Positions 34,268-34,412 of a stretch of DNA of 34,412 bases are shown here, piece after piece (position 1 is the stretch's first letter; every line of letters starts with the position of its first letter). The DNA comes from Ruminococcus sp. Lineage in GTDB: Bacteria; Bacillota; Clostridia; Oscillospirales; Ruminococcaceae. The stretch is taken from contig JAIDTI010000028.1 in NCBI GenBank assembly GCA_029060755.1, positions 1 to 34,412 of the forward strand. The letters are read 5' to 3'. The notes beneath the pieces were generated by a model. It ran no database searches. It saw only the letters and a list, made by a program, of their open reading frames with translations, and was not told the origin of the DNA. Position numbers and translations under genes: made by a program.

Positions 34268-34412
34268 TTTTTCAGCTCTCTTTCGTATCCGCAACCTTTA
34301 TTTTCGCATATTAATCTGCCCGATTTGCCACCTTTATTAAAAAGAGTTTTTCCACATTCAGGACATTTTTCGGCTGTCGGAACATTCCATGTCATAAAAG
34401 TACATTCTGGAT
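34264..34412 (-). CDS. topA: DNA topoisomerase I, C-terminal zinc-finger end (partial)
   Basis: Only the last 48 codons are inside the window. They show a topoisomerase-type zinc finger: a cysteine at 'PEC', then 'CPECGKTLFNKG', 'LICENKGCGYERELKK'. The spacing C..C ... C...C in the order 'CPECG' then 'CENKGC' is that of the C4 fingers at the end of bacterial type IA topoisomerases. The downstream trmFO with an ATGA overlap supports the call, as topA followed by trmFO is the usual order in Firmicutes. Confidence 0.88.
   Translation of the reverse strand, partial: PECTFMTWNVPTAEKCPECGKTLFNKGGKSGRLICENKGCGYERELKK

Noticed and set aside
1..34412. CRISPR arrays, insertion sequences, prophage genes
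   Set aside because: No regularly spaced direct repeats, transposase or phage-type proteins, or flanking inverted repeats were found.

Overview
The window looks like a chromosomal segment of a low-GC anaerobic member of the Clostridia, most likely a Ruminococcus-like member of the Oscillospiraceae. The reasons are the AT-rich coding, strong AGGAGG-type ribosome binding sites, the gene orders rnc / radical SAM / smc / ftsY and nadD / yqeK / LCP / rsfS / leuS, BspA-type leucine-rich repeats and Firmicutes-type housekeeping proteins. No CRISPR array, insertion sequence, prophage or rRNA was seen. Coding is almost continuous, and the longest gene-free stretch is about 170 bases.

Layout. Bases 1-2764 (+ strand) hold the 3' part of a BspA-like leucine-rich repeat gene that overlaps an iron-sulfur aldo/keto reductase gene. 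Everything after that is on the minus strand. A two-gene unit (amidohydrolase plus a YbjN-like protein, about 2771-4054) has its own consensus promoter at 4090-4118. From 15374 down to 4149 runs a compact 15-gene polyamine unit: speD, speA, a GNAT acetyltransferase, two lipoproteins, speE, speB, a YwqG-like protein, two DUF3592-like membrane proteins, a carboxynorspermidine-synthase-like dehydrogenase, three small proteins carrying four copies of one barrel-like domain, nspC and a zinc-ribbon protein. Upstream of it, tRNA-Leu(CAG) has a consensus promoter and is followed by a strong terminator, after which speD starts with no clear promoter of its own.

Bases 15650-18297 hold an acidic zinc-ribbon protein, efp (own promoter), an M24 aminopeptidase and aroQ. 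rpsU (18377-18550) has a consensus promoter, a leader of about 110 nt and a terminator. From 34412 to 18723 runs a long housekeeping unit: topA (3' end), trmFO, plsX, rnc, a radical SAM protein, smc, ftsY, rdgB, yhbY, nadD, yqeK, an LCP-family gene, rsfS, a small membrane protein and leuS. Its genes mostly overlap or lie within 30 bases of each other.

How the genes work together. In the polyamine unit, arginine is decarboxylated to agmatine (SpeA) and hydrolysed to putrescine (SpeB). Two different aminopropyl routes are then encoded side by side: decarboxylated S-adenosylmethionine (SpeD/SpeE), and the carboxyspermidine route (dehydrogenase plus NspC). The most unusual features are this doubling, the family of small barrel-like domains sitting between the two carboxyspermidine genes, the promoter/tRNA/terminator arrangement ahead of speD, and an FtsY whose long acidic region is at the C-terminus with repeated basic KKKKGFF motifs.
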